Below are positions 6,401-8,320 of a stretch of DNA of 8,320 nucleotides, in pieces. The translations under genes were made by a program, and so were the position numbers. How positions within the stretch are numbered: position 1 is the stretch's first letter; each line of letters starts with the position of its first letter. The DNA comes from an uncultured bacterium. Lineage in GTDB: Bacteria; Verrucomicrobiota; Kiritimatiellia; CAIKKV01; CAITUY01. The notes beneath the pieces are model-generated. The model searched no databases. It saw nothing but the letters and a program-made list of their open reading frames with translations, and was not told the DNA's origin. The stretch lies in assembly GCA_903934155.1 (NCBI GenBank), contig CAIZMS010000202.1, positions 1 to 8,320 of the forward strand, read 5' to 3'.

Positions 6401-8026
6401 TCATTCGATAGTCAACATGAACCCCGGGGCCCGCCCGTAAAGCAGGATCCGGCGGTTGGCGGGATCCGCCACCACATGCCAGCCGGCGGCCAGGCCATTG
6501 GTCAGCGCAAAATGACCGGTCATCGTCCCCGTATAGGAAACGATCGGGTAAAGCTCCGTATTCCTCAACCGGGGCAGGCTGGAGATCGTCAGCGCCGCGG
6601 TCGGCCCAAGCGCCAGATCGCCCTTCACGACCAACTGATCGCAATTGTTTGTGGTGACATCGATGTAGAGGGTTCCATTGTTCGTCAACGCCGGACTGCT
6701 GGCGTTCGTGAAGGTCAAGGATCCGACCTCATTGGAACCACCGGGATAAAGGCCGGACCCGGCATTGGCAATCACCTGACCCGCGACGGTTCCGTGCCCT
6801 CCAAGCCCCTTCACCAGGCTGAACGTGACGGCTCGCACATCCGCCGTCGCCGTGCCCGACGCCAGCGTGATGAGCGATGAATTGGTGATCAGCCCCCCGG
6901 TCGCGATCTTCAGCGTGCCGTCGCTGACCGTCGTCGGCCCCGAATAGGTGCACGCCCCGGAGAGCGTCAAGGTCCCGGCCCCCATCTTGACGAGTTTCCC
7001 CGACTGGCCATCGACGTCATTCAGAACGGACGAAATGGAGATGATCCGCCCCTGCCCCCCGTCATCAATCACCGCGCCATTCGACGAGACCATCGCTCTC
7101 GGTATCGTCATGGCGATATCACCCGAATTCATATTTGAGAGCGTCCCTCCGTCAAAACAGAAATTCGGGATGCCGCCGGAGGCGTTGTTCGTTATCCCGC
7201 CGGCCCCGACGGCCAGAGTGCCGCCGCAAAGATAGACGGAACTGGTGACCGAGCTTGATGACGTACTGTATTTTACCGCGTTGCAAAGAACGACCCCATT
7301 GCTGACGATCAGATCCCCCTTGCTGCCTGCCCCGACATGAAGCGCATTGGACACGACCAGGTAACCGGTATTCGCGACCTCCATCAGTCCCACCGAAGCC
7401 TTTCCGATCTGGACGACGTCCCAGATGGACGTGCCGCCGGTCAGGCTGTAGTACCCGTAACTCGGGGCCGCCGCCGTCGCAAGGCTGTTGGTGGAGCCAC
7501 GGAACAGCCCCCCCGCCTGATAGACATACCCGGTACTGGCAGTATCCCCCACCTTCAAGAACGCGCCATCCATCAGCACCGTCCCCCCATTGATATTGAA
7601 CGTCCCGATGGAGCCGCTCACGTAATAGGCTCCCACGAACACCGAGACACCGTTTGAGAAAATCAGGGTGCCCTCGTTCATGGCATAAGTACCGGCGCCA
7701 CCGTAGCTTCCAAACTGGCAATTATTTACAGAGCTGTAATACATCATGGTGCCGCCATTCTGAACGACAGCCCCCCACCCATCATTCCAACCCAGGGCCA
7801 GCGCCCTGTTGCTGCTACATTGGGTCGTGATGCTCACGGATCGGGAAGCACTGACACGAATGGCATTCTCCGTGGGAACTACGCCGAGGCCCCAATTCGA
7901 CGCGGTCTCCCACACACCTGTGACCCCCGCCGGTCCAGCATAGTAGTCCCCCGCGACCCCATTCCCGGCCGCCAACGCCGCCACCCCGACCAGGCAGACT
8001 AGCTTCATCACTCGATTCGCCATCAT
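6401..8026 (-). CDS. Autotransporter-associated beta-strand repeat protein, paralogue A
   Basis: 541 residues from MMANRVMKLV. The ATG at 8026 was chosen because it aligns base for base with the start of paralogue B and lies 8 nt after AAGGGG; an ATG at 8056 would add ten residues ahead of the signal peptide. The signal peptide (CLVGVAALAAGNGVAG) is almost identical to that of B. WETASNW is at 39-45. Short Gly-rich strands follow (VVQNGGTMMY, FNINGGTVLMDGA, VYLCGGTLAVG). A conserved block GYYSLTGGTSIWDVVQIGKA lies at 191-210. The PATR motif GKLVKMGAGTLTLSG is at 343-357, with TYSGPTTVSDGTLKI after it. GTVAGQV lies near 412-418, and the C-terminus ends YGRAPGFMLTIE. By eye about three quarters of the last 200 residues match paralogue B. 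It lacks a translocator barrel, a lipobox and a PEP-CTERM tail. It probably forms an extracellular or surface beta-helix; ligand unknown. It starts 34 nt after the probable GH115 gene, consistent with one transcript. Confidence 0.87.
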   Translation of the reverse strand: MMANRVMKLVCLVGVAALAAGNGVAGDYYAGPAGVTGVWETASNWGLGVVPTENAIRVSASRSVSITTQCSSNRALALGWNDGWGAVVQNGGTMMYYSSVNNCQFGSYGGAGTYAMNEGTLIFSNGVSVFVGAYYVSGSIGTFNINGGTVLMDGAFLKVGDTASTGYVYQAGGLFRGSTNSLATAAAPSYGYYSLTGGTSIWDVVQIGKASVGLMEVANTGYLVVSNALHVGAGSKGDLIVSNGVVLCNAVKYSTSSSSVTSSVYLCGGTLAVGAGGITNNASGGIPNFCFDGGTLSNMNSGDIAMTIPRAMVSSNGAVIDDGGQGRIISISSVLNDVDGQSGKLVKMGAGTLTLSGACTYSGPTTVSDGTLKIATGGLITNSSLITLASGTATADVRAVTFSLVKGLGGHGTVAGQVIANAGSGLYPGGSNEVGSLTFTNASSPALTNNGTLYIDVTTNNCDQLVVKGDLALGPTAALTISSLPRLRNTELYPIVSYTGTMTGHFALTNGLAAGWHVVADPANRRILLYGRAPGFMLTIE

Positions 8027-8034
8027 GGCCACAT

Positions 8035-8040
8035 CCCCTT
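8035..8040 (-). promoter_or_regulatory. Ribosome binding site of beta-strand repeat protein A
   Basis: AAGGGG lies 8 nt before the ATG at 8026. Homologous to the site in front of paralogue B. Confidence 0.55.
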
Positions 8041-8060
8041 GAATAAACTGCTCCATGACT

Positions 8061-8320
8061 TCACTCCGGCTTCAACTCGATTTGATCCAACACAACGCCC
8101 GGATCGGGCGTCCACAGACGCAGCGTGCGCGCTCCCGCCCGGACATCCGGAAACGCGAACCGGACGGTCATCCGGTTGTCGACGATGGCGGTCACACGGG
8201 GGGGATTCATCTGATCCGTCCACCCCTCCCCCGGCACGCTTCCCGGCACCTCTTCCATGCGCAGGGGCGCTCCGTCCAAACTCGCGGCCACGCGGAGGCG
8301 CAGCCCCGCATGAAGCCGGA
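8061..8320 (-). CDS. C-terminal end of probable GH115-type glycoside hydrolase (5' part outside window)
   Basis: The last 86 codons of a gene that enters from the high-coordinate edge and stops at TGA 8063-8061. The readable end has the pattern W-x-V-x-DNR followed by AGARTLRLWTPDPGVVLDQI. From memory, a closing AG-x-HTL-x-x-W-x-x-DPGVVLDKI is characteristic of the C-terminal beta-sandwich of GH115 alpha-glucuronidases, which remove (4-O-methyl-)glucuronic acid from xylan or related glycans. The catalytic domain is not in the window, so activity cannot be judged, and other large glycosidases can carry similar accessory domains. A GTG at 8291 could be misread as a start, but the frame continues upstream (LHAGLRLR) to the edge, so this is a tail and not a small gene. 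Confidence 0.6.
   Translation of the reverse strand, partial: RLHAGLRLRVAASLDGAPLRMEEVPGSVPGEGWTDQMNPPRVTAIVDNRMTVRFAFPDVRAGARTLRLWTPDPGVVLDQIELKPE

Noticed and set aside
6085..6411. 108-codon plus-strand frame with hydrophobic stretches
   Set aside because: It is antisense to the signal peptide region of gene B and the spacer. The hydrophobic look comes from the complement of the leader and AT-rich spacer, and no ribosome binding site or family resemblance was seen.
6249..6644. N-terminal extension of gene B to 6644
   Set aside because: It overlaps the 3' end of gene A. The start at 6248 matches the paralogue and has a strong ribosome binding site. The shorter extension from 6371 remains possible but less likely.
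8023..8223. 66-codon minus-strand frame overlapping the GH115 tail
   Set aside because: It is another frame of the same strand; the alternative frame carries the recognisable DPGVVLDQI ending.
1..8320. tRNA, rRNA, CRISPR array, insertion sequence or transposase
   Set aside because: No cloverleaf-like segment, ribosomal RNA stretch, regularly spaced repeat array, terminal inverted repeats or transposase motif was seen on reading either strand.

Overview
The window reads as part of a GC-rich bacterial genome with every supported gene on the minus strand. The gene content is an HzsA-related multiheme cytochrome, exported autotransporter-associated beta-strand repeat proteins without a barrel, a LamG-like protein with calcium-loop motifs, and what looks like the tail of a GH115 alpha-glucuronidase. 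This fits a polysaccharide-degrading member of the PVC group, with Kiritimatiellota (or a related Verrucomicrobiota or Lentisphaerota lineage) as my best guess. That assignment is inferred from gene families and was not tested by any search.

Transcription runs from high to low coordinates. 8320-8061 holds the C-terminal end of a probable GH115-type glycoside hydrolase whose start lies outside the window. After 34 nt comes beta-strand repeat protein A (8026-6401). A 152-nt AT-rich gap follows, then its paralogue B (6248-4380). After 26 nt comes a two-LamG-domain secreted protein (4353-2683). After 43 nt comes a large triheme HzsA-related protein (2639 to beyond base 1). Each complete start has a purine-rich ribosome binding site 5 to 8 nt upstream. 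No clear terminator separates the genes, so a single operon is plausible. The AT-rich gap is the only likely place for an internal promoter.

The two repeat proteins are tandem duplicates. They share the same signal peptide and C-terminal half but differ by a block of about 80 residues in the middle. The similarity continues past the stop codons into the downstream spacer, which suggests that the duplicated unit was the gene plus its 3' flank. The LamG protein is itself internally duplicated, with a short pectate-lyase-like beta-helix piece between the copies.

All four proteins with a visible N-terminus carry export signals. The locus therefore looks like a cell-envelope or extracellular module: one sugar-cleaving enzyme, two beta-rich fibrous proteins, one putative sugar-binding or adhesive protein, and one periplasmic multiheme protein. 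How they work together is inference. The redox protein in this company is the least explained part.
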